From Anaerosporobacter faecicola (GTDB lineage: Bacteria > Bacillota > Clostridia > Lachnospirales > Lachnospiraceae): DNA of 64,000 bases. The DNA lies in assembly GCF_012070565.1 (NCBI RefSeq), contig NZ_JAAQRO010000008.1, positions 62,001-126,000 of the forward strand. The letters run 5' to 3'. Both the position numbers and the translations under genes were made by a program. Shown piece after piece: positions 38,342 to 48,491 of the stretch (position 1 is its first letter; each line of letters starts with the position of its first letter). The notes below the pieces were generated by a model, which was given only the letters and a program-made list of their open reading frames with translations, had not been told where the DNA came from and ran no database searches.

Positions 38342-38680
38342 TTATTCTCTCTGATATTCCAATATATCTCCAGGTTGGCAATCCATTACATCACAGATTG
38401 CCTCTAAAGTCATAAATCGTATCGCACGAATCTTTATAATAACGCAAAAATCCTGGTCGTTACCGACCAGGATTCCGTCTATTGATGTATGTAATAATTT
38501 ACTTAAAGCAAATAAGTTATCAACTGTTGGAAGACTCTCTCCCCGTTGCCACTTATAGATTGCTTGTGGTTGCTCAAATCCAAAGTATTCTTGCATCTGC
38601 CTTACTGTTATTCCTTGCTTCTTTCTTAACGTTGCAATATTCGCTCCAGTTGCTTTCAAATTCACAGTTGGAAATCTCAT
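38342..38680 (-). CDS. XRE-family regulator with an appended partial second HTH
   Basis: A 112-residue protein. Residues ~8-75 form an XRE helix-turn-helix domain (GANIATLRKKQGITVRQMQE, AIYKWQRGESLPTVDNLFAL) followed by the typical LLHTSIDGILVGNDQDF end. The last ~25 residues (LEAICDVMDCQPGDILEYQ) match the C-terminal half of a different small Cro/C1 class, suggesting fusion to a truncated second regulator. The ATG at 38680 was preferred because AGGTGA is well spaced. It is probably a local regulator for the GH42 cluster, by position only. Confidence 0.75.
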   Translation of the reverse strand: MRFPTVNLKATGANIATLRKKQGITVRQMQEYFGFEQPQAIYKWQRGESLPTVDNLFALSKLLHTSIDGILVGNDQDFCVIIKIRAIRFMTLEAICDVMDCQPGDILEYQRE

Positions 38681-38976
38681 TCTATCACCTTGCTCCTTAA
38701 AAAGTACTTTGGTTACTTGTTTCGTAGACCATAGTATAATGCAATAATTCCTTTTAGTCAACCAGTATTTAGCAAAAGTTATAACCTTACTTCCCCTTTG
38801 CTCCTAACAAGTTTTTGTAGCGTTTTCGATCAAATTATTAACCATGTTCCCCTGCAATGAACAGTAACATTGAGAAATAAGAAAATAAGCATTAACGAAA
38901 ACCGCACTGCGCTCCTATAACAGCTGCACCAAGACAAACCCCTAATATAGCGCTACTGGTAAATGAAAAGGAACTT

Positions 38977-39486
38977 CTATTCAAGCTCAATAGAAAATGT
39001 TGTTGTCTGGTTACATTTATCCAATGCAAGCTGAATGTTCATAATCTCTTTGCTAAATTCCTTGTAATCCTCTAGAACCTTCTTGTTATCGTAATTGGTG
39101 TATTCGTATTCAACAAATGACTTTCCTCTTGATAACATAGGATTCACTCTTTCCTTCGGTAATCTTCGTCTCATACTATCTAGTTTGTTCTTTCGTATGT
39201 TCAACTGCGCCATCTTTACAAGCGCTTCATCAATGGTAATCTGAATCTCTTCAAGCACTGTTGTTGCATTAAATACATTCACTGCATGACGAATTTTACG
39301 AATTTTCTCATCAATCTTGGCAATTGCTTCACTCACTTGTTCATAATCATAATCTGGTTTTTCTACTTCTTCACCGTCTGCAAGAACATACACACTTGCC
39401 GTATCCTCTAATGACAGATAATAGCTTTTTTCATCTTCCAAAGACCGTATCCATTTGTTCGCTGCTGCTGAAGTCAATTCTTTCAT
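38977..39486 (-). CDS. Coiled-coil protein, distantly DIP1984-like
   Basis: A 169-residue soluble protein, largely helical and charged. The layout FNATTVLEEIQITIDEAL in the middle and CNQTTTFSIEL at the end resembles the DIP1984 family (NATT..LE...DAL and an N-W-T-T-EL-type end), but the match is by eye and weak. The ATG at 39486 follows GGAGG; an ATG five codons upstream has no site. It appears monocistronic. Function unknown. Confidence 0.65.
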   Translation of the reverse strand: MKELTSAAANKWIRSLEDEKSYYLSLEDTASVYVLADGEEVEKPDYDYEQVSEAIAKIDEKIRKIRHAVNVFNATTVLEEIQITIDEALVKMAQLNIRKNKLDSMRRRLPKERVNPMLSRGKSFVEYEYTNYDNKKVLEDYKEFSKEIMNIQLALDKCNQTTTFSIELE

Positions 39487-39686
39487 CTGTTCTTCCTCCA
39501 TTCACAATCCAATCGACTATACGAATATAATCATTCCTATATATCTTCCGGTTTCACTCAGTTAGACAACCACGCTACTTTTCTCTCATCTCTTACTGAA
39601 CTAAACTATACCATATTTGCTGAATGGAATCATTGAACTTGTAGTTTACATTTTCCTTTTGCTATTTCAATAGCAGAAGCATCGGA

Positions 39687-39884
39687 TTATCCTTCTATAA
39701 TATCATTTTCCACTAGTAAACTCGTTTTCTGTATCACGCTGTTCTTTTCCTCTTTTCCATTGTTTGAGCCCCCAATCTTTGGTATGAATTGGATTCCTAA
39801 CCCGATCACTAAGATAATACTTAAAACCACTAGACCAACCTTAATAAATTGCGCAATTTTTTCTTTTTCCTTCTCAATATCCAC
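39687..39884 (-). CDS. Small single-pass membrane protein
   Basis: A 65-residue protein starting at GTG (39884), six bases after AGGAG. It has a charged N-terminus (DIEKEKEKIAQFI), one membrane helix (VGLVVLSIILVIGLGIQFI) and a hydrophilic tail. No family recognised. It is preceded by the thiC terminator region and followed by no obvious partner. Confidence 0.65.
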   Translation of the reverse strand: MDIEKEKEKIAQFIKVGLVVLSIILVIGLGIQFIPKIGGSNNGKEEKNSVIQKTSLLVENDIIEG

Positions 39885-39978
39885 AGGTAACTCCTAAAAC
39901 GTTCTTCGTAATAATATATTGTAATTCTCTTGTTTCATACCTTCTTCTTCAGAATCTTGCTACAATTTAAAACAATCG

Positions 39979-40000
39979 TTGCCCATATTCCTATGGGCAA
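39979..40000 (-). terminator. Hairpin downstream of thiC
   Basis: TTGCCCATA and TATGGGCAA pair perfectly around TTCC, 54 bases past the thiC stop. The following minus-strand bases (CGATTGTTTT) are only weakly T-rich, so termination is likely but not certain. Confidence 0.55.
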
Positions 40001-40053
40001 GATTATAGCTTCAAGTCATGCACGAACAACCAATGCATGCATCAGCAATCATA

Positions 40054-41370
40054 CTAAAGGATATCAATATGCTCTCCAGCCAACGCTTTGTTCATACTCC
40101 GTACTGCACAGAATTTACCACACATGGAACAGGTATCATCATATTCCGGTTTTCTTTCTTCCCGAATCCTCTTGGCCGTTTCTGAATCAATGGCACATTC
40201 CCATTGTGCTTCCCAGTCTAATGCTCTACGTGCATCTGCCATACGATCATCTATCACTCGTGCTCCTCGTACTCCTTTTGCTAGATCAGCAGCATGTGCT
40301 GCTATTTTCGAAGCAATTATTCCCTGTTTTACATCTTCTAGATTTGGAAGTGCTAGATGTTCTGCTGGTGTTACATAACATAAGAATGCTGCACCTGCTG
40401 CCGCTGCTATGGAACCACCAATCGCCGCTGTAATATGATCATAACCAGGAGCTATGTCCGTAACCAATGGTCCTAGTACATAAAATGGTGCGCCACAACA
40501 GATTGTTTGTTGAATTTTCATATTGGCGGCAATTTGATCCATTGGCATATGTCCTGGTCCTTCCACCATGACTTGGACATCTTTCTCCCAAGCTCGTTTG
40601 GTAAGCTCACCCAATCGAACCAGTTCTTCGATCTGGCATACATCGGATGCATCTGCTAAGCAACCAGGACGACACGCATCGCCAAGGGAAATCGTAACAT
40701 CATATTCTCGACAGATTTCCAGAATTTCATCAAAATATTCATAGAACGGATTCTCATTCCCTGTCATACACATCCAAGCAAATACCAATGACCCACCTCG
40801 CGAAACGATATTCATCTTACGATTGTTCTTACGAATCTGTTCGATGGTCTTTCTTGTAATCCCACAATGCAAGGTTACAAAATCCACACCATCCTGGGCA
40901 TGCAATCGCACCACATCAATAAAATCTTGGGCAGTTAAGGCATCCAAGTCTCTTTGATAATGAATGACACTATCATAGATTGGAACCGTTCCAATCATCG
41001 CAGGACATTCCGCAATTAGCTTACGTCGAAATGGAATGGTATCCCCATGAGAGGACAAGTCCATAATAGCTTCTGCTCCCATATGAACTGCCTGCATTAC
41101 TTTTTCCATCTCCACATTATAATCCTTACAATCTCTTGAAACACCAAGATTTACATTAATCTTTGTCCTTAGCATGGAGCCTACACCTTGTGGTTCGATA
41201 CAAGTATGATTCTTATTGGCACAGATTACAACTTTCCCTTCTGCTACAAGAGGAAGTAGTTCTTCTACAGACATTTGCTCTTTCTCTGCTACTTTTCTCA
41301 ATTCCTTTGTTATAATCTTCTTCCTTGCCGCCTCCATTTGTGTTGCATATTCTCTTGTTTTCTTCTCCAT
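40054..41370 (-). CDS. thiC: Phosphomethylpyrimidine synthase ThiC
   Basis: A 438-residue radical SAM enzyme that converts aminoimidazole ribotide to HMP-phosphate for thiamine. The C-terminal cluster motif [13 protein letters not shown] supplies the [4Fe-4S] cysteines. Other signatures: [55 protein letters not shown]. The ATG at 41370 follows AAAGGAG. It is the last gene of thiM-thiE-thiD-thiC, so it is probably under the TPP riboswitch at 44.1 kb. thiG/thiH/thiS are not in the window. Confidence 0.96.
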   Translation of the reverse strand: MEKKTREYATQMEAARKKIITKELRKVAEKEQMSVEELLPLVAEGKVVICANKNHTCIEPQGVGSMLRTKINVNLGVSRDCKDYNVEMEKVMQAVHMGAEAIMDLSSHGDTIPFRRKLIAECPAMIGTVPIYDSVIHYQRDLDALTAQDFIDVVRLHAQDGVDFVTLHCGITRKTIEQIRKNNRKMNIVSRGGSLVFAWMCMTGNENPFYEYFDEILEICREYDVTISLGDACRPGCLADASDVCQIEELVRLGELTKRAWEKDVQVMVEGPGHMPMDQIAANMKIQQTICCGAPFYVLGPLVTDIAPGYDHITAAIGGSIAAAAGAAFLCYVTPAEHLALPNLEDVKQGIIASKIAAHAADLAKGVRGARVIDDRMADARRALDWEAQWECAIDSETAKRIREERKPEYDDTCSMCGKFCAVRSMNKALAGEHIDIL

Positions 41371-41466
41371 ATTCCTTGTACTCCTTTCTATATAATAAAT
41401 AGGTAACACAAGATATTTCCTCCTATCTTGTGGGTCTCTTGTTTGTTATAAAGTCATGGCTCTTCG

Positions 41467-42252
41467 TTATTCCGATATTTTCCACATATGATTAAGAGGT
41501 CCTCTACCCTTCCCAAGATCAAGATTTGCTTCGATTGCACCAGCTATGTATCCTTTCCCAAGTTCTACTGCTTGTAACACCGACATACCCATAGCAAGAT
41601 TTGAAGCAATTGCACTGGATAAGGTACATCCTGTTCCGTGAGTATTAGGATTAGCAATACGTTTTCCTCGAAGCCAATGAGCCCCATCAGTCATGTATAG
41701 TAAATCATCTGCCTCTTCCTCAAAGTGACCTCCTTTGCACAATACCGCAACTCCATATTGTTCATGAAGTTGCTTTGCAGCATTTTCCATATCCACTGTG
41801 GTATGGATTCCTATACCCGTAAGTTTCTCTATTTCTGGAATATTCGGTGTAATTAAATCCGCAATGTGAAAGAATCTCTCTTTCATAACACAGATTGCTT
41901 CCTCCTGTACCAGAGCAGAGCCGCTTGTTGCTACCATTACTGGATCAATGACAACATTCTTTGCATGATAGTATGTCAATCGATCTGCTATCGTACGGAT
42001 GATTGCAGAAGAAGAGACCATTCCTACTTTCACTGCATCCGGAACAATATCTGCAAATACTGCATCCAATTGCTTTTCTAAGAATGGAATTGGTACTTCC
42101 ATGATTCCTGTAACTCCCATTGTATTCTGTGCCGTTAATGCAGTGATCACACTCATACCATAGACCCCATGAACCGTCATTGTCTTCAGATCTGCCTGGA
42201 TTCCAGCCCCACCACTACAATCACTTCCTGCAATCGTTAATGCTTTTACCAT
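41467..42252 (-). CDS. thiD: Hydroxymethylpyrimidine/phosphomethylpyrimidine kinase
   Basis: A 261-residue ribokinase-fold enzyme phosphorylating HMP and HMP-P to HMP-PP. Signatures: LTIAGSDCSGGAGIQADLKT at the start, VIDPVMVATSG, LITPNIPEIEKLTG and the catalytic region NPNTHGTGCTLSSAIASNLA. It follows thiE by 25 bases and precedes thiC by 96 bases. Confidence 0.95.
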   Translation of the reverse strand: MVKALTIAGSDCSGGAGIQADLKTMTVHGVYGMSVITALTAQNTMGVTGIMEVPIPFLEKQLDAVFADIVPDAVKVGMVSSSAIIRTIADRLTYYHAKNVVIDPVMVATSGSALVQEEAICVMKERFFHIADLITPNIPEIEKLTGIGIHTTVDMENAAKQLHEQYGVAVLCKGGHFEEEADDLLYMTDGAHWLRGKRIANPNTHGTGCTLSSAIASNLAMGMSVLQAVELGKGYIAGAIEANLDLGKGRGPLNHMWKISE

Positions 42253-42277
42253 GTCCTACCTCCATGTTATGTTTTTC

Positions 42278-42991
42278 CTATTCTCGTCCGCAAACATCTA
42301 TTTCTCCCAGATTTTCATACTCACTTTCTTGTTCTACTAATTTTTTCGTTGCTTTCACCAGCCTTTTCGTTGCTTCTTCAATATCGGCTGCAGCAAAAAT
42401 TGCACTAACCACTGCTATTCCTGCGATACCACTCTTCTTTAATCGTCCAAGATTCTCCAACTTAATACCGCCAATTGCTACTACTGGGATATCTACTGTA
42501 TTACAAATCTGTTGTAAGGTTGCATATGGAACATCAACGGCATCTTCTTTCGTTCCTGTAGGGAATACTGCTCCCACGCCAAGATAATCTGCTCCTTCGC
42601 TCTGTGCTTGTAGTGCCTGTTCTACTGTCTGAACAGAGACGCCAAGGATCTTATCTGGTCCAATGATTGTTCTTGCCTGCTTCACACACATATCGTCTTG
42701 TCCAACATGAACCCCATCAGCATCCACTTGTTTTGCAAGCTCCACATTATCATTAATGACAAATGGTACTTTATATTGCTTACATAAGTCTTTTATCTCA
42801 ATTGCTTCTTCTAGAAAATCCTTCTCTGCCAGATCCTTTTCCCGTAATTGCAAGATTGTCGTTCCACCCTTCAGTGTCTTTTTAACTTGATCATATAAGC
42901 GTTCCTTTCCAAGCCAACTACGGTCTGTTACTGCATACACCAACATTGCTTCTTTCATTCCCCTCAGCTGTTTTCGTCTCTCATCGAACAT
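42278..42991 (-). CDS. thiE: Thiamine-phosphate synthase
   Basis: A 237-residue TIM-barrel enzyme joining HMP-PP and thiazole phosphate. Seen: VYAVTDRSWLG, TILQLREKDLAEKDF, FVINDNVELAKQVDADGVHVGQDD, YLGVGAVFPTGTKEDA and VVAIGGI. It is some 20-25 residues longer than usual because of an N-terminal start overlapping thiM and a charged C-terminal tail. The ATG at 42991 sits within the last codons of thiM (11-base overlap), with AAGGAG inside thiM. Confidence 0.95.
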   Translation of the reverse strand: MFDERRKQLRGMKEAMLVYAVTDRSWLGKERLYDQVKKTLKGGTTILQLREKDLAEKDFLEEAIEIKDLCKQYKVPFVINDNVELAKQVDADGVHVGQDDMCVKQARTIIGPDKILGVSVQTVEQALQAQSEGADYLGVGAVFPTGTKEDAVDVPYATLQQICNTVDIPVVAIGGIKLENLGRLKKSGIAGIAVVSAIFAAADIEEATKRLVKATKKLVEQESEYENLGEIDVCGRE

Positions 42992-43799
42992 CGTATTTGG
43001 CTCCTTCCTCCAGTTCTTTCCCTGTCATGTCTTGAATTGCGTCTATAATCCGATTCCGATAAGTGGCATTACCTTCTCCTTCCTGAAGGCGTCTATATGC
43101 AATTTCTCCTGCCAATCCCATTGAACATACAGCGGCTGCTGTTGCCTTCAACGGCTCTTCCGGATTTGCTACCACATACGCAGTAATTAACCCCGATAAC
43201 TGGCATCCTGTTCCTGTTATCCTTCCCATTTCTTTTCTTCCATTCCGAATTACATAACAAGTTGTTACATCTGCTACCAAGTCAATTGCTCCTGATATTG
43301 CCACAATACTTCCTGTCTTTTTGGCAAATTGCTTTGCGAATGCAACTGCTTCTGCTAGATTTTCCTCTGTTACTGCATCAGCCAAATCTGCATCAACGCC
43401 CTTGGTATTACCAGCTCCATGTACTAAGGTCTTAATCTCTGAGATATTACCACGAATGACATCAAATTGAATCTCCTCTAGCAACTGTAATGCCGTCTCT
43501 GTTCGAAGTTTACTTGCTCCTGCACCTACCGGATCCAATACGACTTTGTGTCCCATTGCGTTTGCTTTCTTTCCTGCCAAGAACATAGATGGTATGGTTT
43601 GCTGATTAAGTGTTCCAATATTAATGTTCAGTCCTCCACAGATGGACGTGATCTCTTCTACTTCATTGCGATCGTCCGACATAATTGGACTTCCTCCACA
43701 CGCTAATTCCACATTTGCAACGTCATTAACGGTTACATAATTGGTTATGTTATGTACTAAAGGTGCCTTTTTCCTTACATTTTCTAATAATTGTTGCAT
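42981..43799 (-). CDS. thiM: Hydroxyethylthiazole kinase
   Basis: A 272-residue ribokinase-fold salvage kinase phosphorylating the thiazole alcohol. Signatures: PLVHNITNYVTVNDVANVEL, GGSPIMSDDRNEV, LDPVGAGASKLRTE and ITGTGCQLSGLITAYV. The ATG at 43799 follows AAAGGAGAG. It is first in the thi operon, separated from the riboswitch terminator by about 220 bases containing a broken reading frame. Confidence 0.95.
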   Translation of the reverse strand: MQQLLENVRKKAPLVHNITNYVTVNDVANVELACGGSPIMSDDRNEVEEITSICGGLNINIGTLNQQTIPSMFLAGKKANAMGHKVVLDPVGAGASKLRTETALQLLEEIQFDVIRGNISEIKTLVHGAGNTKGVDADLADAVTEENLAEAVAFAKQFAKKTGSIVAISGAIDLVADVTTCYVIRNGRKEMGRITGTGCQLSGLITAYVVANPEEPLKATAAAVCSMGLAGEIAYRRLQEGEGNATYRNRIIDAIQDMTGKELEEGAKYDVR

Positions 43800-43818
43800 G
43801 TTCAATATCTCTCCTTTC

Positions 43819-44012
43819 TTATGCAACCTGATTAAGAAAACCCATTATTTCACGGCACAATACCTTCGCATCATATACTCTCGAGATAATAATAGCTTCA
43901 AAGTACACTTTGTTCTCCGTTTCGTTTACGGTCAGCTTCCGCTGACATCTACCTTATGTGCAAGTGCACATCCCTCGAAGAATTTATATAATAGGATCGT
44001 TGGGAGATCTTC
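43819..44012 (-). pseudogene. Broken short reading frame in the thiM leader
   Basis: Two overlapping open segments look coding but are in different frames. Segment one (44012 to 43932) reads EDLPTILLYKFFEGCALAHK then VDVSGS and stops. Segment two (43935 to 43819) reads LTVNETENKVYFEAIIISRV then YDAKVLCREIMGFLNQVA and stops at the thiM ribosome site. A single indel would join them. Neither has a convincing start codon. The DNA also holds short palindromes (AAAGT-AC-ACTTT, GTCAGC-TTCC-GCTGAC, TGTGCA-AG-TGCACA). It may be a decayed small gene or inserted repeat. Confidence 0.35.
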
Positions 44013-44021
44013 CTATTAAAT

Positions 44022-44050
44022 AAAAAAGCGACACCAAAAAAAGGCATCGC
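44022..44050 (-). terminator. TPP riboswitch expression-platform terminator
   Basis: On the minus strand GCGATGCC pairs with GGTGTCGC (two G-U pairs) across a T-rich loop and is followed by six T residues. It lies just 3' of the TPP aptamer, the expected place for ligand-dependent termination. Confidence 0.85.
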
Positions 44051-44071
44051 AAATAAATCATACTTCTGCAT

Positions 44072-44160
44072 ATGTCCCTACGTTGGCATTATCCAAATCA
44101 GGTCTGTGGGTCAAAGCGATACAGCTTAATCTCAGCCCACTTTACGTGAGCCCCCCATTG
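44072..44160 (-). promoter_or_regulatory. TPP riboswitch (THI element)
   Basis: The minus strand carries the THI-box core in order: the GGGG-rich P1/P2 start, CTGAGA, GACCC, ACCTGAT, TGGATAATGCCA and CGTAGGGA. These are the pyrimidine- and pyrophosphate-sensing arms of the TPP aptamer. It precedes thiM-thiE-thiD-thiC and should shut the operon off when TPP is abundant, through the adjacent terminator. Confidence 0.97.
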
Positions 44161-44253
44161 TATTTTATTAGTCTGTTTAAGAAACAGCACTAAAGTTATT
44201 ATAGCACTGTTTCCTAATATTACAATCTCAATCTTTGCTCATGAATTATCATG

Positions 44254-45879
<1,626 letters not shown>

Positions 45880-47259
45880 ATGAAACTTTGGGGCGGACGT
45901 TTTACAAAAGAAACCAACCAACTCGTACATAACTTTAACGCTTCCATTTCCTTTGATCAAAAATTCTACAAACAGGATATCGCAGGAAGTATTGCTCATG
46001 TTACTATGTTAGCCAAACAAGGAATTCTAACCAATGACGAGAAAAAAAGCATTGTTAATGGACTAGAAGGGATTCTAACTGATTTAGACAATGGCACCTT
46101 ACAGATTGATGGTACTCACGAAGATATTCATAGCTTTGTAGAAGCCAATCTAATTGAGCGTGTGGGGGATGCCGGTAAGAAACTTCACACAGGAAGAAGC
46201 CGAAATGATCAGGTAGCGTTAGACATGAAACTGTATACAAGAGATGAGATTTTAGAAATCAAGACACTTGTTAAATCACTTCTTTCGGAACTTAATACGA
46301 TTATGAAAGATCATACGGAAACCTTTATGCCAGGTTTTACTCATCTTCAAAAGGCACAGCCAATCACCCTTGCTCATCACATGGGTGCATATTTTGAAAT
46401 GTTCAAGAGAGACTATTCCCGATTAACCGATATCTATACCCGTATGAATTATTCACCAATTGGCTCTGGTGCTTTAGCAGGTACTACCTATCCACTGGAT
46501 CGTGCTTACACAGCAGAATTATTAAACTTTGCTGGGCCTACTATGAACAGTATGGATTCCGTTGCTGACCGTGATTATCTTATTGAATTACTTAGTGCTC
46601 TTTCCACGATCATGATGCATCTCAGCCGTTTCTGCGAAGAAATCATCATCTGGAATTCGAACGAATATCAGTTTGTAGAGATTGATGATGCATACAGTAC
46701 AGGCAGCAGTATCATGCCTCAAAAGAAAAATCCAGATATCGCAGAACTGGTTCGTGGTAAGACAGGACGTGTCTATGGTGCACTCGTTTCCTTATTAACC
46801 ACCATGAAAGGACTTCCTCTTGCATACAACAAAGATATGCAGGAAGATAAAGAATTGACATTTGATGCAATCGACACCGTAAAAGGTTGTATTTCTCTTT
46901 TCACAGGAATGATTTCTACCATGAAGTTTAATAAATCTGTTATGGAAGCCAGTGCAAAGAATGGCTTCACCAATGCAACTGACGCAGCTGATTATCTTGT
47001 AAACCATGGTGTTCCATTTCGTGATGCACATGGAATTGTTGGCCAGCTGGTTCTCTATTGTATTAATAAGAATATCTCCCTTGACGATATGTCTATTGAA
47101 GAATTCAAAGCAATCAGCCCTGTTTTCGAAGAGGATGTGTATGAAGCCATCAGCTTAGAAACTTGTGTAAATAAGCGTAATACCATTGGTGCTCCTGGTA
47201 AAGAAATGATGAAACAGGTTATAGCACAGAATGATGCTTATCTCGCAACACTGAATTAA
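45880..47259 (+). CDS. argH: Argininosuccinate lyase
   Basis: A 459-residue fumarase/aspartase-superfamily enzyme splitting argininosuccinate into arginine and fumarate. Seen: [60 protein letters not shown] and the signature with catalytic Ser [16 protein letters not shown]. An AAAGAGG ribosome site precedes the ATG. argG is not adjacent. A MITE-like insertion and a strong terminator follow. Confidence 0.97.
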   Translation: MKLWGGRFTKETNQLVHNFNASISFDQKFYKQDIAGSIAHVTMLAKQGILTNDEKKSIVNGLEGILTDLDNGTLQIDGTHEDIHSFVEANLIERVGDAGKKLHTGRSRNDQVALDMKLYTRDEILEIKTLVKSLLSELNTIMKDHTETFMPGFTHLQKAQPITLAHHMGAYFEMFKRDYSRLTDIYTRMNYSPIGSGALAGTTYPLDRAYTAELLNFAGPTMNSMDSVADRDYLIELLSALSTIMMHLSRFCEEIIIWNSNEYQFVEIDDAYSTGSSIMPQKKNPDIAELVRGKTGRVYGALVSLLTTMKGLPLAYNKDMQEDKELTFDAIDTVKGCISLFTGMISTMKFNKSVMEASAKNGFTNATDAADYLVNHGVPFRDAHGIVGQLVLYCINKNISLDDMSIEEFKAISPVFEEDVYEAISLETCVNKRNTIGAPGKEMMKQVIAQNDAYLATLN

Positions 47260-47320
47260 TTAGGCTTCATTCTCTTATTGGATTTCAAGTGCGCATCTCC
47301 TCGGAGGATGTTCCTATTAT

Positions 47321-47443
47321 GATTCGGGTGTCAAAAGCCCTTCGTAAAACTTTCTTTCTTTATTTGCACAAACATTTGCTAATCTCATGTAATACAGGAC
47401 TTCGTTTGATGAGCAACTGTATGAAGTCGTTGACACCCGAACC
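47321..47443. mobile_element. MITE-like palindromic element, internally deleted copy
   Basis: A 123-base element with ends GATTCGGGTGTCAA and the complement of GGTTCGGGTGTCAA, flanked by CTATTAT on both sides (47314-47320 and 47444-47450). Its first ~108 bases match the left half of the copy at 34.99 kb (GCCCTTCGTAAAACTTTC, TTTGCACAAACA, CTCATGTAATACAGGAC, GATGAGCAACTGTATGAAG), after which it jumps straight to the right terminal repeat. It lies between argH and its terminator. Confidence 0.8.
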
Positions 47444-47453
47444 CTATTATAGA

Positions 47454-47517
47454 AAATACGCCTAGTCTCTTGTATAAATTGATTCTCAATCAATCATACA
47501 GGAAACTAGGCGTATTT
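47454..47517. terminator. Bidirectional terminator behind argH
   Basis: A 13-bp outer stem AAATACGCCTAGT/ACTAGGCGTATTT with further pairing inside (GTAT/ATAC). It is placed between the MITE-like copy and the convergent secreted-protein gene. Confidence 0.85.
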
Positions 47518-47590
47518 CCTTTACTTAAATCTCAAACTTCGTACAGGAACGTTTTGAATGAATAGGTTGCTCTTGTTATTCTATTCATTC

Positions 47591-48373
47591 TTATTCAATC
47601 ACTCGATAGTAATATAAAGTCATTGTTTCTTTTTGTTTTGTATATTTATCTGTATACGTTATACGAATATAGGTTGGTGCAACCATAGAGGTATCCATAT
47701 AGTTAGAATAGTAATTGTTATATTCACTATCGTACTCATATCCATAATAATATGGTCTTGTACCATAAGTGATTTTGGCACCATTCTTAAATGTTTTATA
47801 TGTAAGCTCATTCTTTGTTGTACCACTGCTGTCTTTCGTCGGTTTCGAATATACACCATACTCTAACTTTGTAATTTTATTTCCCGACTCTAATGTAACC
47901 TTAACTTTCCCACTCTTCGTCGTTAAAACATTGGAGTTCTTCTCTTTTCCTCCAACGGAAATGCTTTTTAGTACACTTCCATAAGCATAAACTTTTACTT
48001 TTTTGGTGGAAACCTTCTTCTTATCGGCATCTACTATATCAAATGAAACGGTGTATGTTCCTTTCTTTTTAACATAAATACCGATCCCAATTTCATTCTT
48101 AACCTCTGCATCTTCCCCTTCTTGATAACGCACATTCGTTGAAGTAATCTTTGCAACAGCATTCTTACTATTTGTCTTAATATTAGTAATGGTTTGTGTC
48201 GTATCTGCAAGACTGATTTTGATTACATCATCATCATAGTTACCACTATACATTCTTACTTTTGTCGGAATGTTGTCTTTTGTTGTTTCAGTTGCTTTTA
48301 TTGTTGTTGGGAAGAATGCAAGTATTAATGCGCATACAAGCAAATAACAAATGGTTCGATTGAACTTTTTCAT
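47591..48373 (-). CDS. Secreted protein of unknown function
   Basis: A 260-residue exported protein. Its signal peptide is MKKFNRTICYLLVCALILAF with likely cleavage after the TTIKA region. The mature part is beta-rich and Lys/Thr-rich (repeated KKKGTYTVSFDI, TKKVKVYAYGSVL, KSGKVKVTLES), compatible with bacterial Ig-like domains. A striking Tyr-rich patch (RPYYYGYEYDSEYNNYYSNY) lies near the C-terminus. The start is ambiguous between 48373 and an ATG four codons earlier. It is divergent from nothing obvious and stands alone after a chemoreceptor gene. Confidence 0.8.
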   Translation of the reverse strand: MKKFNRTICYLLVCALILAFFPTTIKATETTKDNIPTKVRMYSGNYDDDVIKISLADTTQTITNIKTNSKNAVAKITSTNVRYQEGEDAEVKNEIGIGIYVKKKGTYTVSFDIVDADKKKVSTKKVKVYAYGSVLKSISVGGKEKNSNVLTTKSGKVKVTLESGNKITKLEYGVYSKPTKDSSGTTKNELTYKTFKNGAKITYGTRPYYYGYEYDSEYNNYYSNYMDTSMVAPTYIRITYTDKYTKQKETMTLYYYRVIE

Positions 48374-48491
48374 AAATATCACCATGCCCTTTCAAAAATT
48401 CGGCGTACTGCTATTGGATAAACACTTAGTTACAAAATCAAGTATCATCTTATGTTAAGTATATGTGTTGCATAGCAAATGCTATACTTCA

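Noticed and set aside
37981-38415. 144-codon plus-strand frame near the GH42 cluster
   Set aside because: It is antisense to the 56-residue CPxCG gene and the XRE gene, which have good ribosome sites on the other strand.
38790-38960. Membrane-protein-like fragment on the minus strand (about 20 residues, ILGVCLGAAVIGAQCGF)
   Set aside because: It is too short, has no start or ribosome site, and cannot be told from chance in this AT-rich spacer.
43741-44019. 92-codon plus-strand frame opposite thiM leader
   Set aside because: It is antisense to thiM and its leader and lacks a ribosome site; the minus-strand broken frame explains the open reading better.
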